Assembly: GCA_012932865.1 (NCBI GenBank)
Contig: SAXG01000005.1
Span: 372,001-436,000, forward strand
Direction: 5' to 3'
Origin: Amylostereum areolatum
Lineage: Eukaryota; Basidiomycota; Agaricomycetes; Russulales; Stereaceae
Length of the DNA stretch: 64,000 nucleotides
Positions 21,636 to 36,502 of this stretch are shown in pieces. The notes under the pieces were generated by a model. The model was not told the origin of the DNA and searched no databases. It saw nothing but the letters and a program-made list of their open reading frames with translations. The position numbers and the translations under genes are program-made. Position 1 is the first letter of the stretch. Each line of letters opens with the position of its first letter.

Positions 21636-22480
21636 TCATGTACGCCACCTAGAGATCACGAGAGAGGACGCACAATAGTCATACACGACGCGCCTCCGGA
21701 TGCGGTCGCCCTCCGGGCCCACGAAATCGATCCTGCGCACGAACCTGCGCTGGCCCTTGACCATCTCGAATCCCAGCACCTGTCCATCATAAGGAGGTAG
21801 CGTATCCATCAGCGTCCCTTCTCCCATCTCGCGCAGAAAAGCCGAAGCACGAACGCGCACCTGTTCAGCGACCCACTCCCGCCCGCACCGTTGCACGATC
21901 CCGTGGAGCACCATCTGGATCGCCCCGTGCACGGCGACGTCCTTCGTCCAGCCCATCCGGAGGAACGCCGAGCCGAGATCGTACACGTCCGCCCGGCGCG
22001 CGCGCGCGCGCACGTACCCTGCGTCGACGGCGTCCTCGACGGACGCGCGCTCCGACCAGTCGAGGGTGCGGATGGCGAGCGCGTCTTTGAGGGCGCCGGA
22101 GTGGATGTGGTGGAGCTCGAGCCGTTCGGCGGGGCCGTAGGAGTCGGAGGGGGGAGGGGACATGTAGCAGGGGCCGAAGAAGGAGCCCGGGGAGGAGGGG
22201 AGGGAGGACGGCGGGGACGGGGAGGGGGGCGGGGAGCCATCTCGGCGCGGAGGATGGTGCACGATGCGCAGGGTGGTCGAGGCGAGGGCGTGTGCTTTTC
22301 GCGCGAGCCATCCGACGCCCTGGGCCTGGAGGATGTCGGTGAGGTCGTCGCTCAGATATTGGTTCTACAGTCATGCGCATGGCACGCGTCAGCCGGGGGA
22401 GACGAGGGGGGTTGGATGTGGCGTACCACGAAGTAGATGCCCGTGAGATTGGAGGTGGTGAGCGCGGGCGGAGCGGCCAT
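21636..22480 (-). CDS. Conserved fungal protein, lipocalin-like
   Basis: Exons 22480-22427 and 22364-21636, intron 22365-22426 (GTACGC...TGTAG); 260 residues. It opens MAAPPALTTSNLTGIYFV, and the N-L-T-G-x-Y start resembles lipocalin-fold proteins. Further segments are SDDLTDILQAQGVGWLARKA, the TLDW motif, FLRMGWT and a C-terminal RRFVRRIDFVGPEGDRI ending in a YDY motif. I know this arrangement from uncharacterised fungal proteins thought to be beta-barrels; the fold assignment is inference. A Ser/Pro-rich insertion (bases about 22150-22250 region) sits between the N-terminal helices and the barrel-like part and may be specific to this species. The substrate is unknown. Confidence 0.68.
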
Positions 22481-25400
22481 CTTGATCTACAGTCCCGGTT
22501 GCGAACGATCTAAAGTATGTAGTAAAGAACGGAGGATGAGAGCGACCGGGTCCGTGGGGTGAAGGGGGGAGGGCTGGCGGGGCCTTGACTTCCCCAGGTT
22601 CGCGCGAGTGAGGGCCTTTTAACCTTCCATTCTGCTATGATTATGTTGGGACTGCCGGACGCCCATAGGATAGAATATGTGAGAAGACTGGCGGGGGCAG
22701 TCCGATCGCCGTGCGGCCAGAGATGGGAAGATGGGAGTGGGTGCAACAGATGCGGTTCGGCGACGACAGCGCAGACGAACTTGTGAATGAGCAGGATCAG
22801 GACAGGGGTTGGACTTCTGGTCGAGAAGATCGATGCGGGGCGGGCCCGGGGACGTGTCTAAGCCACCCATTCAATCGACTTCAAACTTGATATTGCCCGT
22901 AACCACGTGCCGGCGGTGCCGTCCGCCGGCAAGGGCGGCGTACGTTCCGCGCACGTTCCGAGCAAGGAAAAGACGAGCGAGGCGTAGAGGTGAACGAAGA
23001 CGGCCAGCGCCAGGATCCTGCTAAGTTTATCTGCTTTCCGAGTCGGGGTCGGAAACTGCGAGTCGGGTCTTGTTGCTCAAGCCTGTGGGAATCGAACATG
23101 CCTTCGCTCACGGACCACCTCGTCACGATATGTCGGTGCCCATATCCCACCAGGCCAGATCGAGGACCGGGGCGCTCCAGAGTCAGCCGTCGCCCGTTAA
23201 GTAAGGGGCTGTTCAGTCTGACAATCAACCTATTCATACTTACCCGCTCGTCACGTCGATCTCGCGGTCCGCCGACGACCGTGAGCGCCACACCTCCCAT
23301 AGCCTCCCATACGCCGCCTGAACCTGCCCAAAACCGCAAGCGTCGAGCGCTCAGGTGGCGCGAAAATGTCGCGAAGAGCGGGAGAGGCGTACACTTCCCT
23401 GCGATCGCGCGCCTGCGACGAACGAGCCCAAATGATATTCTTGATGGAGAGTGCAGCTCCTGACAGATGGTCGCGAAGTTCGGAAGAGGTGTAAGTAAGT
23501 ATACCAAAATGAAGAGGAAATTCAAACACACCTTCAAGCTTCAACTCTTCGGTTCCGTAGAGGAACTGGGAAGGGGATGTTTGCATGAAGGCATCACCGA
23601 GATTGAGGCACATATGTACACCAGAAAGGCCTTGGAATTCGTCGACGACGACAAGCCGGTCGTCGCATCTGCCCGCGCGTCTGGGTCGACAGAGGGCTAG
23701 CGAGGCCACACAGTCGCCACACTCGAGCGCAAAGCCGAGTGCCACATATTCATACACCACCAGCAGATCCTTCAGCTTCATTCCGATATCATGCCCCTGA
23801 GTGTGATGCTAGCGTGACACCGGATGGAATCCAAAAATGTCATGCTGATATCAGACTCAACGGGCTCCCTTGGGTCGGAAGCTGAGTTCCTTCGGATTCA
23901 ATCCAATTATCTTACTAAGCTCGTCAAGGAGCAATCGGCGGGATGCTGGCTCAAATCATGCTTATCGCAATCTTATCATCCCAATGTGGAAGCAAACAAA
24001 GCATCGTAATATATATATCATTCCGAGAACTACCATACAAAGTACATGGGGGGTGTTACAGGATGTCTACGGGTCCAAAAGGAGGAATGAAAAATGAATT
24101 AGAGTGTGTTACCTGGCATGCCAGCAAAACGGGATTGAGATAACCTAGCAAGTGCCAGCGAGCAAAAACCAGAGACCCAGGGGGACCGAGAGCGAGGAGC
24201 GAGACGACAACCACAGGCCAAGACTGCAAGCAAAGACCGAGACCGCGAGTAGAGACCAAGAACACGAGGAAAGACCGAGAGCAAAGCCCATAAGTGCGAA
24301 AGAGCCCTCGGCAACAAGAGATCCCCAGGGGTACTAGTAGGGCCTATGCATGAGTGGCGTGGTGAGACAGACGAGCAGGAAGTGAGAGATACTAACACGC
24401 ACCCAGGCTGTTGTCTCAATGCTACTCATGCTCATGAGAGAGCGGGCTGGAGACCTCGACATTGATGTGAGCGAAGGGGAAAGGGTGGGGTGGTCAAAGC
24501 CCACTCTTTGAGGAGATTCCGATATGTGATTCCGGTCTCGAAATCAGCTATACCGGGGTCTCCAGTGGTAGATGAGATGCTGTGGCCAGGTGGAGGGAGT
24601 TGACGTTGAGCGGTGGAGGTGGTGAGAGGAAACAAGAACGACACCGCGCGACGACGAAAATTGACATTGCTTACATAATCGACTTCAGACTCATCGCGCG
24701 GGGACTCCGTTCTTTCCACTTCTTACAAATGCCAGTGAAATGGGCTTGAAACCGACGGACCAGCTTGTGCTCACGCTGACTTTGGCGTGGAATTGGCTTA
24801 CACTGACGGAAAAGCGGGATGGAACTCGAATCAGGGGTTTAGATTCAAGCTGACGTGAAGCCAGCGTGAACCTCCGGTCACGCCATTCGACTCACCCCAA
24901 CTGGCCATCATAGATTGATGCTGAGGCAACTGCTGGTGGTGTATACTGTACATACATCGCAAACTGACACATCAATCGCGTTCAACGATATGGACAGCAG
25001 TGATGCGGGATAATCGCACCCAGGATATCGCCCCGCCCAGAGTTCTGAGTGGCACCCCGGGCCGGGCCCGCTCACATCGATCCTCTTCGACTGGCGCGCA
25101 CTCGTGGGCTGCGGTGAGCATATATATACACAAACGGCCACCCATGAACCACGCAGGACGGCGCATGCAGGACGCTGGTATTGCCTCTATGAAATTGCAG
25201 TGATATCGCGCGTATGTACCGGGGCAATGAGGGCATCCATCCATACAGCAGTGTACACACACACCCCTCTCTCCCGGCTCCCCCAGTGGAAGTTCCAAAA
25301 AAAACACGTCAAACCAGGAAAAAAGGACAGGCCGGCGACCGCCGCCTCGAGAGAGTCACACTACGTACATAAATACAGTAGACGCACGCGCGCCGCCCGA

Positions 25401-25912
25401 GTCCGTCGCTTGAAAACAGCAAGAACAACAACAGCAACAACAACAGATGGGGACCTGGCGGGGAGGGGGGAGAGACTGAGAGATGAGAAAGAGAAGAGGC
25501 TAAGCTCTGGTATGCAAGCTAATCTGGCAGGCAACGGCAACGGCAACGGCAGGGAACAGTCGACGCAGAACACGCGCGGCATGCGAGCAGGATATGAGGC
25601 TAGGGGCACAGTACTACGTAGTAGGTCTCGACGGGCGGGTAAACGTCCACGATCTCGAGCCCGTACGTCGAGGTAAGCAGGATAAGAAAGACTCTGCGCA
25701 GAGGAGGAGGAGAGAGGGGGGGGGATCGACGAGAACCGAATGGATGTATGCAGGAGGGAGAGGGAGAAAGATGTGGATGTATGCGTACGTGGAACGAATA
25801 TATGCCCTCGACCGAAGCGAGAGCGAAAAACAGGAAAAGAAACCCCCAGGGGCGCTCGCAGAGCGCGCATTCCCCCCGAGATGGCACCGTGCGTGCCGCC
25901 CACCCGCACCCC
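22481..25912. other. Long intergenic stretch; at most weak ORFs
   Basis: No ORF here carries a recognised domain. The - strand frame 23781-23251 (about 176 codons from an ATG, segment RLVVVDEFQGLSGVHMCLNL) looks the most protein-like and has intron-like borders near 23541-23460, but support is poor. Short tandem runs occur: CAA repeats near 25425-25446 and GGCAAC repeats near 25533-25553. The last 300 bases are the 3' region of the kinase gene. Confidence 0.4.
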
Positions 25913-28250
<2,338 letters not shown>

Positions 28251-28259
28251 GGTGTCTAC

Positions 28260-30253
28260 ATCCCTCCTCCATCTTCCGCCCTGATCTCTCTCCCCTCCCC
28301 GTCTCGTGATCGGCCCGCTTCTCCCCGTCCTTAGACGCTCGAAGGCCGTCCAAGCGCTCGCCCGACCCTCCTCCAGCTCCTCCCTCCGCCACCATCACCT
28401 CTTAGATCTCAGCCGCCATCCCCAGCTCGCTCTCCCGTCAGTCCTCCTTCTGGAAACCCGCTCCCTTCGCGATCCCCATCTCCTTCCCATCGATGTTCAT
28501 CGTTCTCCGCCCGTTCGAACCCCCTCCCTATCTGATCTTACCCGGTCACTCATCCGCCTAACTCTCTCCCCTTAATCCCTCTGCCGCGAGCACAAGCGCC
28601 CACCCGTTTCTTCCACACCTCGACCAAAGAGCTCCTCTACTCCCCGCGCTCGACGCATTGCCACACCGGCCTCTTCACTCTCTGCGAACTCCCCATTCTC
28701 TCCCCGAGCTTCTCAGCGCCAGCCGCCGCCTGTTCGTACACATGACTCCATTCGCCTTCCAGATCTCCCTTCCAGCCTCACACGCCCCGCGCTGCGTGCC
28801 CGCGTCGTGCCCGCTTCCCGTGCCCGCCCCCCTCCTCCTGTACGTATCGATATCCCCTCCGATACACCCGTTCAGAACACATGTTCCTCGGCCCCCCTCT
28901 GTCCAACCCACCCACCCCGTTTTCCCCGCCCCAGAGCTTGGGCCCACCCGACGTTCGCAGACATCCGGCTATCTTTCATCTTTCCTGATCCCGAGTTCAT
29001 CGGAAGCACACGCCTTCTGCATTCTCTTTCCGCCTCATCCACCGATCGTTTCCATCCTCCCTCGGGTGCACCACGCTATACTTACCGCTCCCGAACTCCT
29101 TCCGCTGGAAGGCGAGATGCTGCGCCAGCGCTTCCTTATCGTGCCGTTCTGTAGAATACGTACGGTATCCTTACGTCAACTTTCTCGTGCATGGATCGCA
29201 GAATATGAATAATGGCCACGGGCAACGGCGGTGCGCAGTCGTGACGGTCACGTGACCTCGACGCGCCCAAATCCCAGCTCAAAGATGGCGACGCCGTGTA
29301 CAGTCCAGTATGTACAACATGAAGCTCTGAAAATATTTACAGAATATCACAATGATGATAGTAGTATATATGTACAGTAGCTATACAGAATCACCTCGGG
29401 AAAATGAAGTAATGAGCATTCTCTCCAGTTCTTCAACTTGAAGCTGCTCATTGTCGGACTCTGTTTCCACTCCAACCTCCTCCAATTATTCACTGGTGTG
29501 CGGAATGGTTCCTGAGGATCAAACACATGCCGCACAATGCGGTGTGCATTGCTTTTGGCATCCACCGCTTCTCAAATATGCCATGATGTTGAACTAGACA
29601 AGAAATCCGGCAGTTGCATAAGATAAAGATTGTGGCTTGAGATAGGATCAGCCTTCACTAGAGCACCCCATAGCACTGCCCGCGAAATTTCGCGTCGAGC
29701 GTGGCTGGATCGGAGTAAAAGAGTTCTGAGAGGGGAGACATGACAGTGATTATGTAATCGTCAAGGTGTGCGCGACGCGTCTCATCGAGAGCACTGTGGT
29801 GCATGTCCAGGCTTCCACATCGCGCATTCAATCAAATATAAGATGCATATGAACCTAGGAAAGGAAGGACTACAAACGTATGCACGAAAATCCCGAAGAT
29901 TAACCCCTCTTGAAGACCACTATCATATCAGAGACATGAATATTCCTGTTCTCACACATGTTCGTGCATACGTTCAAAGGTACCGCTTTTACATGTTTTA
30001 TCGTGTGGTCAACATATTGCACTCTTGTCGTAGGATGACGGTGCATGCACCGCCGCTCATCGTCGAATATCTCGAGCACGCGTCGGAGTTTGAATTTGGT
30101 GCGCGTTGCCCGTGGCCATGAATAAACATCCGCCGCGTTGCGCGTCGACGTCACGTGATACGCGACGGACTTCCTCCTCAGATCGCTCAGCCTCGACCCC
30201 TTTGAACCCTCTCACCGTCATCTTATACCTTGCCCAACACCTGGCCATCGCGA
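28260..30253. other. Intergenic, pyrimidine-rich promoter region
   Basis: About 28260-28900 is strongly C/T-rich on the + strand and is the likely promoter and leader of the divergent kinase gene or its upstream exon. ORFs there are compositional. A GTCACGTGAC palindrome lies at about 29248. No supported gene up to the RNase P subunit. Confidence 0.5.
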
Positions 30254-31673
30254 ATGTACTTTGATCTCAATGTGCAGGTCCCCGCTCCTGCATCCACAGG
30301 CTCTGGACCGAGCCAATCCCAGTCCAAAAAGGGCAAAGGAAAACAAGCCCAACCACCGTCCACCTCCGCGCCCCCGTCCTACTCCCCCGCCCAAATCGCC
30401 GCCATCGAATCCCGCGTCGATCTCCTCGTCCACTGTTTGTCTCCCTTTTATTCTTGTTTGTATCGGGATTGAGCATGCGACGCTCACGCCGCCGCACGGC
30501 CAGTAGGATACACCGTGCTCGCGTTCGCGCAGACCGTGCGCAAGAAGGTCGACCCCAAGACGTTCGTGAACGCGCTCGATCCGCTGCTGTCGCAGCTGCG
30601 CACACGTCCGGGGATCATTTACCTCAAGCGGCTCACGATCGTGCTCGACGAGGACTCGGAGAAAGGCTTCGGTCTCGTGCGTCCGCTCTCCCCTTCCTCC
30701 GCCCTCTCCACCCTCCTCTGACCGCGCGACCCGCCCTCCAGATCAACGCCAACGCCGCGCTCTTCGCGCCTTACGACATCCTCGCGCTCCTTCCCACCAC
30801 GGAGGCGTCCTTCGCCTACGCCAGCCTAACACACACCGCGCCCTCCCCGCTCTGCGCCCACATCCTCGCGCTCCCGCTCACCCTCCCCCGCCTCCCCTTC
30901 CGCATGAAGCACACCGTCGTCCGCACCGCGCTCCGCAACGGCGCCGTGTTCGAGATCAACTACGCCGGCGCGCTTGGCGCGGACGAGGGCGCGGACGCCG
31001 GCGGGGGTGGGGCGGCGAAGAGGAATTGGTGGGCGGCGGCGACGGAGGTGGTCAGGGTCACGAAGGGGAAGGGCGTCGTCCTCAGCAGCGGCGGCGCCGC
31101 CGAGGCGGAGCTGAGGGCACCTAGGGACGTCGGTAATCTGTGCGTCGTCTTTCTCCCTCCGTTCGCGTCCTCGCCGTGCTCAACCCATCGGTCGTCGGGC
31201 AGGACGACGTTCGCAGGCCTCGCGGCCAACCTCGCGCACGACGCCGCGACGGCGACGCCCCGATCTCTCGTGCTCCGTGCTCGTGCGTTTCTTCCTCGCT
31301 CCTCCTTGGTTCGACGGTGGGGGAACTGACCACGATCGTCGGGAACGCAGAAACGCGCAAAACGTACCGAGCCGTGTTCTCGGAGCCTAAAGTGGTCATC
31401 CCGGACGCACCCCCGCCCGCGCTCGCGCCCTCGCCCTCGACGGCTCTCCATCATCCTGAAATGGAGGCAGAGTCGACGCCTATAAATCCGACGCCGTCCA
31501 CGCTCTCCGAAGAGCCGACCGCGGGCCCAGAGCTCCCGCAGGCGGCGGCGGGCGCGAACAAGAAACGACCGCGGGAAGAGGGGCCTGGGGACGCGTCCGG
31601 GAAGGATCCCGCGGTGGATGGAGGGGCCCGGAAGAAGAAAAGGAAAGGAAAGGGCGGAGCGCAGGGATCGTAG
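30254..31673 (+). CDS. RNase P/MRP protein subunit p30 (Rpp30/Rpp1)
   Basis: Protein subunit of nuclear RNase P and RNase MRP, which trim tRNA 5' leaders and process rRNA. Exons: 30254-30434, 30504-30676, 30742-31139, 31203-31282, 31351-31673; 384 residues. It starts MYFDLNV, as family members do, and shows GYTVLAF, YLKRLTIVLDE and the segment INANAALFAPYDILALLPTT, which belong to the PHP-barrel-like p30 fold. NGAVFEINYAGAL and TRKTYRAV follow. A Lys/Arg-rich C-terminus (KKKRKGKGG) is a likely nuclear or RNA-binding tail. A Gly/Ala/Asp-rich insertion near base 30985 is lineage-specific. Phases agree at all four introns. Confidence 0.92.
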
Positions 31674-32238
31674 CCTGTGGACCCTCCACCCCCCCTGTTC
31701 GACGCTTTTCCCTTGCACATCGCGTGTTGTCGAGACTGTGAATGCTCAATTTAGTGGACTGTGCTCCCTCCTTTTTGATCCCTCGCACATTTGGCCATGC
31801 GATGATGTTCGATTTCTCACCTGTGTTAGCTAACGGTGTCCGTGCGTTTTGGCTTTTATGTTCAGGATGTAGCCACGAGGTCAATCCCACACTCATCGTA
31901 CTCAGCCAACTCTGTCGCGTGCGCGACGCCTCGACTGAGAGGTGCGAAGGCTATATTGGTACGACACGCGTTTCTCTCTATGCTGTCGACCTACTTATAT
32001 ATATCTGCGTTCTCGCCGTAGCCAGATCGCGAACCCATCTGGAGTCCTAGACGACGTCTTGTACTCAATATAGCAGGCCCGACGTCTGGCGGAGAAGGCT
32101 ACGTGCCAGTGGTTCTACTAGTAACCACGAGTTCGTGTCATTCGTATCCCGCTACAACGACGGTGACAAGACGCTTATAACGGCCGAGTTTACCGTGCGT
32201 CCTCTCACCCCGTTTCTTTTCTCGTAGGCTATCTTCAC
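31674..32238. other. Intergenic; no gene seen
   Basis: 3' region of the RNase P subunit and promoter of the next gene; no supported ORF. Confidence 0.5.
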
Positions 32239-33699
32239 ATGTCAACGGATTGTTCGTACGAGCTCGCGCAGGCCGCGGGTGCCCTCTGGTCGATGGAGAC
32301 CCTCGTCCCCGGGATCATCCTAGAATCTGTTTTGTTTGGTACGGTTCGCATTGAGCGTATGTAGTTCCCGGCGTACTCGTTGCTCACCTCCCGCGCGCAG
32401 GCATCTTCTCCCTTCTGGCCGTCTTTTCGACCGTCATCCTCCTGTTGAGTTTGCTCTCGCCGTCGGATCCTCTCACCGTGCAATCTGACCAGGAATCAGT
32501 CGTCGAGGAATCGGACACCGTCCCAACTTGTTCATGCTCGCAGCCACGTCGATCATGTACCTCGCCGCTGCAGCCCACTGGGCCCTGGATATCTTCACCA
32601 TCATGAAGCAAATACAGGATCCGGCAGGATACACCAACATCCCCGTTCGTACTACGTACGCCTGGTCGCTCGTAAACGCCATCGTCACTTTCACGAACGT
32701 GCGGTTCCAGTTTTCACTCCCCCCTTTCACCTGGAATCGGAGACCTTGCTGACGCCACGCCTGTGCAGTTCTGGTACAGCGACGTCATCGTCATATGGCG
32801 GGCCTGCATCCTGTGGCGGTGGGACCGTCGCATCATCGCGATCTCTGCCCTCCTCCTCTTCGCCACGGTGCGCTCATCGTTTCTGCACTCGACTTGGCGC
32901 TCTTATCGTCACGTATGTCTCTTAGATCGTCCTTGCGAACCTCAACGTCGCCTTCTATCGGGCGTCGAGGGAGGACAGCATCTTCGAGGTCGACGTGTTC
33001 GGTTTCTTCGGCCTCTTGATGTCCTTGGTGGCCAATCTGTGGGCGACATGTCTGATCGGGATCAGAGCATGGTTCGTCCGTCCGTTCGTCCTTCCCCGTG
33101 TGCAACCTGACGTTTTGCTCTTGCTTGTTCTGCTCCAGGCAGCATCGCAGGAGCATCAGAGAGCACCTCAGCGATGGGAACAGAATGACGGCGGTACAGA
33201 GCATCATGGCGCTCCTCGTCGAATCCGGAATTCTATACTGCGTTGTATGGGTACGTCGTCGCCAGGCCAGGCGCGTGGACTCTCATCGTTATGCGTGTGC
33301 TCTGCAGGCTCTGTTCATCATAAGCAAGGTCGCCTATCTCGGGAACATTTCTCATTTCCTCGTGGACGCTGTGCCGCAGCTGACGGTGGGTCCATTGAAT
33401 CGCATGCCATTGTCGTTTTGCCGATAATGCACTGCCCACGTTTTTAGGGCATCTATCCCACCGTCATCATCGTGCTCGTCTGCTTTCAGAAGACCCACTG
33501 CGATCGCCATTTCACGTACGACGCCTCGGTGGAGTCCAGGATGGTCGTGGCGCGGCGGGGGACGGTCAGCATCTCTCATCGGACGACCGGGGCTCAGGGA
33601 GCCTCGGTCGTCATCCTCGACGTAGGAAATGACGGTCGGGATTTCTCTGGGGGCGAGCGGCAGAAGTCAAGGGACGGGGACGCTGGGGCGGCCGTGTGA
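32239..33699 (+). CDS. Seven-helix membrane protein of the expanded Agaricomycete family (DUF6533/6534-like)
   Basis: Exons: 32239-32338, 32401-32448, 32493-32698, 32769-32867, 32926-33071, 33139-33250, 33308-33385, 33448-33699; 346 residues. About seven hydrophobic segments follow each other, including IFSLLAVFSTVILL, NLFMLAATSIMYLAAAAHW, FWYSDVIVIWRACIL, FFGLLMSLVANLWATCLIG and GIYPTVIIVLVCFQ, then a soluble Ser/Arg/Asp-containing tail. This layout, with WRACILW after helix 3 and the GIYPT start of the last helix, is that of a large family of uncharacterised mushroom membrane proteins; a receptor-like role has been suggested by topology only. The intron at 32449-32492 is just 44 bp. ATG context is normal. 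Confidence 0.85.
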
Positions 33700-34379
33700 T
33701 GTGCGAGAGGCTCTCGGTTACGTATGAGCGATTGGCGATACGCAATCTACGTAGTCTCCTAAAGCAGACGTCGATGGAGTCACCCCTCGTACCTCGGGAA
33801 AATCTACGGGGTGTTCAGGATCGTCGCGATTGTATGCGTGTTCAAGCTTTACGGGCCTACATAGCCTTGAACACAAGTATGAGGTGTCGCCACACCCGCC
33901 TTCATACTGATGCCCTTTCTGGGACTCCCATCCGACCGTCATCCTCACGCTCGTCTGCACTAAAAAACACACCGCAATCGGCATCGCTCACGCTCAAGGA
34001 ACGAATATACGTCGGAGAACGTAGACCTCGCCGTTTGATGGTACACTGTTCGTTCGCTAGTATTGTGGTATTGTGTATACTTACTGCAAGAAGCTGTGTT
34101 GTAACTGACAGCACAGAAGACACGATGCTATCATTACATTGCATTAATCAATTAATCATGACTACTGCACAAGGTACATGGTGGATGGGAGGTATATACA
34201 AGAGTAAAACTAGTAAGTGCGATGGTGTTCGTGATTATGGGACGGGGTAGTAGTGTCCGGATCAGGAACGCGGTAAAAATACAACGAGAGCACTTGCTTG
34301 ACAAAACATTTCGATGGGGCATAGACAGGCGTTAAAGTCGTGGGGTATCGGGAGAGGGTCCCGGCGAAAACTGAGGCGA
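33700..34379. other. Intergenic, convergent 3' ends
   Basis: Lies between the membrane protein and the sugar porter. No gene seen. Confidence 0.5.
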
Positions 34380-36502
34380 TCACATCGTCGCGGAAGACGA
34401 CGTCGGCGTGCGCTTGCCCAACATCTCGTCCAGGATGTGCTGCCGACGCACGTTGTCCTCGTGCGCGGTCGAGTCCTTGAAGACGGCGTCCATTTCCTCG
34501 AGCGAGCGTCCGGCGGTCTCGGGGACGAAGACTGGAGAGGGAACACGCAGGTCAGGAACACGGTGGACCTTCGGGGACGGATGGCACGTACAGAAAGTCC
34601 ACACCAAGGAGAGGAACGTGAACACGGCGTAGAACGCGAACGCGCCCCACGGCGCGGCGTCGTTGAGCGGCGGGGTGATGAGTCCGACCAAGAAGTTGGA
34701 GAACCAAAGACCGGCAACGCTAAACCGCACGTGTATGCATTAGCAAACCGAATGGATAGAGGGAAGGGGGGGAGATATACCTGACAGCGACACCCTTCGC
34801 GCGCACCGACGACGGGAAGATCTCCGCGGGGAGCGCCCATCCAATCGGACCCCACGTCCCTCCAAACACAAGCATGAACACGAAGATAATACTGACGCCT
34901 GCCCACCCCGCCGCGACGTGCGTCTTCCACGAATCCGAGTACACACCGATCAGGATCGCGGTGAGCGCGTGCGTGATGAGACAAATGGCGGACCCCCAGA
35001 GCATGAGCGTGCGGCGGCCGACGCGGTCGAGGAGGAGGGTGGTCGGGAGACATCCGACGAGCTGGAGGGTGTTCATGATGCCGGACATGAGGAGTGAGGT
35101 GCTGGTGCTTAATCCCAAGGAGCCAAACAGTGTAGGGGAGCTGCACACCGGCCAGTCCGCGTCAGCAACTGTCGTTGGATTTTCAAGTGGGACGGGGAGA
35201 CTTACTAGTAGATAAGCGCGTTGATCCCGATGAACTGCTGGAAGAAGGTCGTGCCCAGGCCGACGTGGGTGCGCTTGATGCACCGCTTTCCGAACGCGTC
35301 TCCCCAGCCGGCGGCCTCGAGCTTGAGCGAGTTCCACAGGCCGCTGCCGAGGAAGAGCTTCGGGTGACGCGTGGCGGCGGTCTCCTGGTTGAGACGAACG
35401 TCGGCGACGATGGTCAGGTATTCAGCTTGGACGCGGTAGTCGTCTTCGGGGAGGTTGCGCAGGCGGGCGAGGGTGGTGAGGCATTCCGCGTCGCGGCCTC
35501 GCATGGCGAGCCAGCTATCAAATGCAAGGAAGGGTAAATCTTTGATTAGAAAGTGAGCAGGAAGGCATTCACGAACCGTGGGGAGTTGGGAAGGAAGAAG
35601 ACGCCGATGAAGAGGATGAGCGCGGGGACGATTTGGATGCCGAAGGGGAGACGCCAGGAGAGAGAAGAGTCGAGGTGGCGGGTGCCGAATGTCAACCAGA
35701 AGGCGACGATGACGCCGAAGACGATCATAAGTTCCTCGCAGACGAGAAGGGCCTTGTGAATTGTTAGTTGTGTGGAATGAAAGGAAAGGAGAGAGCACCT
35801 ACACCTCGAACGCTGGGTGGGCTAACTTCGCTGATATACAAAGGGGCAGTGCACGAAAGCAAACCGATGCCAATACCGCCAAGCAGACGACCAACGACAA
35901 GCTAAACAGATTTCAGTGAATGCATTCGAAATGCAGGGGGGATAGAAAGGCATACCTGAGGGTAGGAATATGTCGCGGTCTGGATGACAGAGCCCGTGAA
36001 AAACCATAAGGAACCGATGAGGAGGGCGCGTTTGCGTGAATAACGGTCGGCGATGAGGCCGGTGCCACAAGCCCCCAGCATGGCGCCGAACTCGAGGATG
36101 GCGGTGAGGAGGCCTTTATTGAAGCCAGCGCCAGGGTGACCCTCGGCGATCTCTGGTATCGTCTAAAAACATGGATCGCGATGAGCGATGAGCTACCAAG
36201 TGGGGAGAAGAGGGTGCGCGTCTTACTTTCAAAAAATGGTCCATGACCAAGGTGACGGAGATAACGCCCTGGTCGTAGCCGAAGGTGAGACCGCCGAAGG
36301 CGGCGAGGACGGCGGCCATGAAGACGGTTTTGTTGGCGAAGACGGCGCGGAGGCCGGTTCCGTCGTGCTCTGCATAGGCCTGAGCGAGGAGCTCTGGGTT
36401 GCTAACGAGGTCGGAGGTGGATGAAGACCCGGTGACCTCGACGTGCTCGATCGAGGCCGAGTCGTCGAACTTGGGCTTGTAGATCGGATCCTTGAACGAC
36501 AT
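34380..36502 (-). CDS. MFS sugar transporter (sugar porter family)
   Basis: Proton-coupled or facilitated uptake of a hexose or related sugar at the plasma membrane; the substrate cannot be read from sequence. Exons: 36502-36227, 36162-35956, 35901-35803, 35752-35577, 35514-35206, 35140-34781, 34719-34592, 34531-34380; 568 residues with about 12 helices. Family motifs are [14 protein letters not shown] in helix 1, [13 protein letters not shown] between helices 2 and 3, [16 protein letters not shown], an NSPRW loop motif split by an intron, [12 protein letters not shown] in helix 7, LDRVGRRTL, the [13 protein letters not shown] motif and [14 protein letters not shown] after helix 12. All seven introns keep phase, so the gene looks intact. 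The ATG at 36502 begins [12 protein letters not shown]. Confidence 0.94.

Noticed and set aside
23040..23110. tRNA-like GGGAATCGAAC word (T-loop-like on the - strand)
   Set aside because: The flanks do not form a T-stem and no acceptor or anticodon arm can be folded.
22881..23781. Two - strand ORFs of 176 and 218 codons
   Set aside because: Partly protein-like but without a domain, consistent splicing or a conserved motif; not enough support for a gene call.
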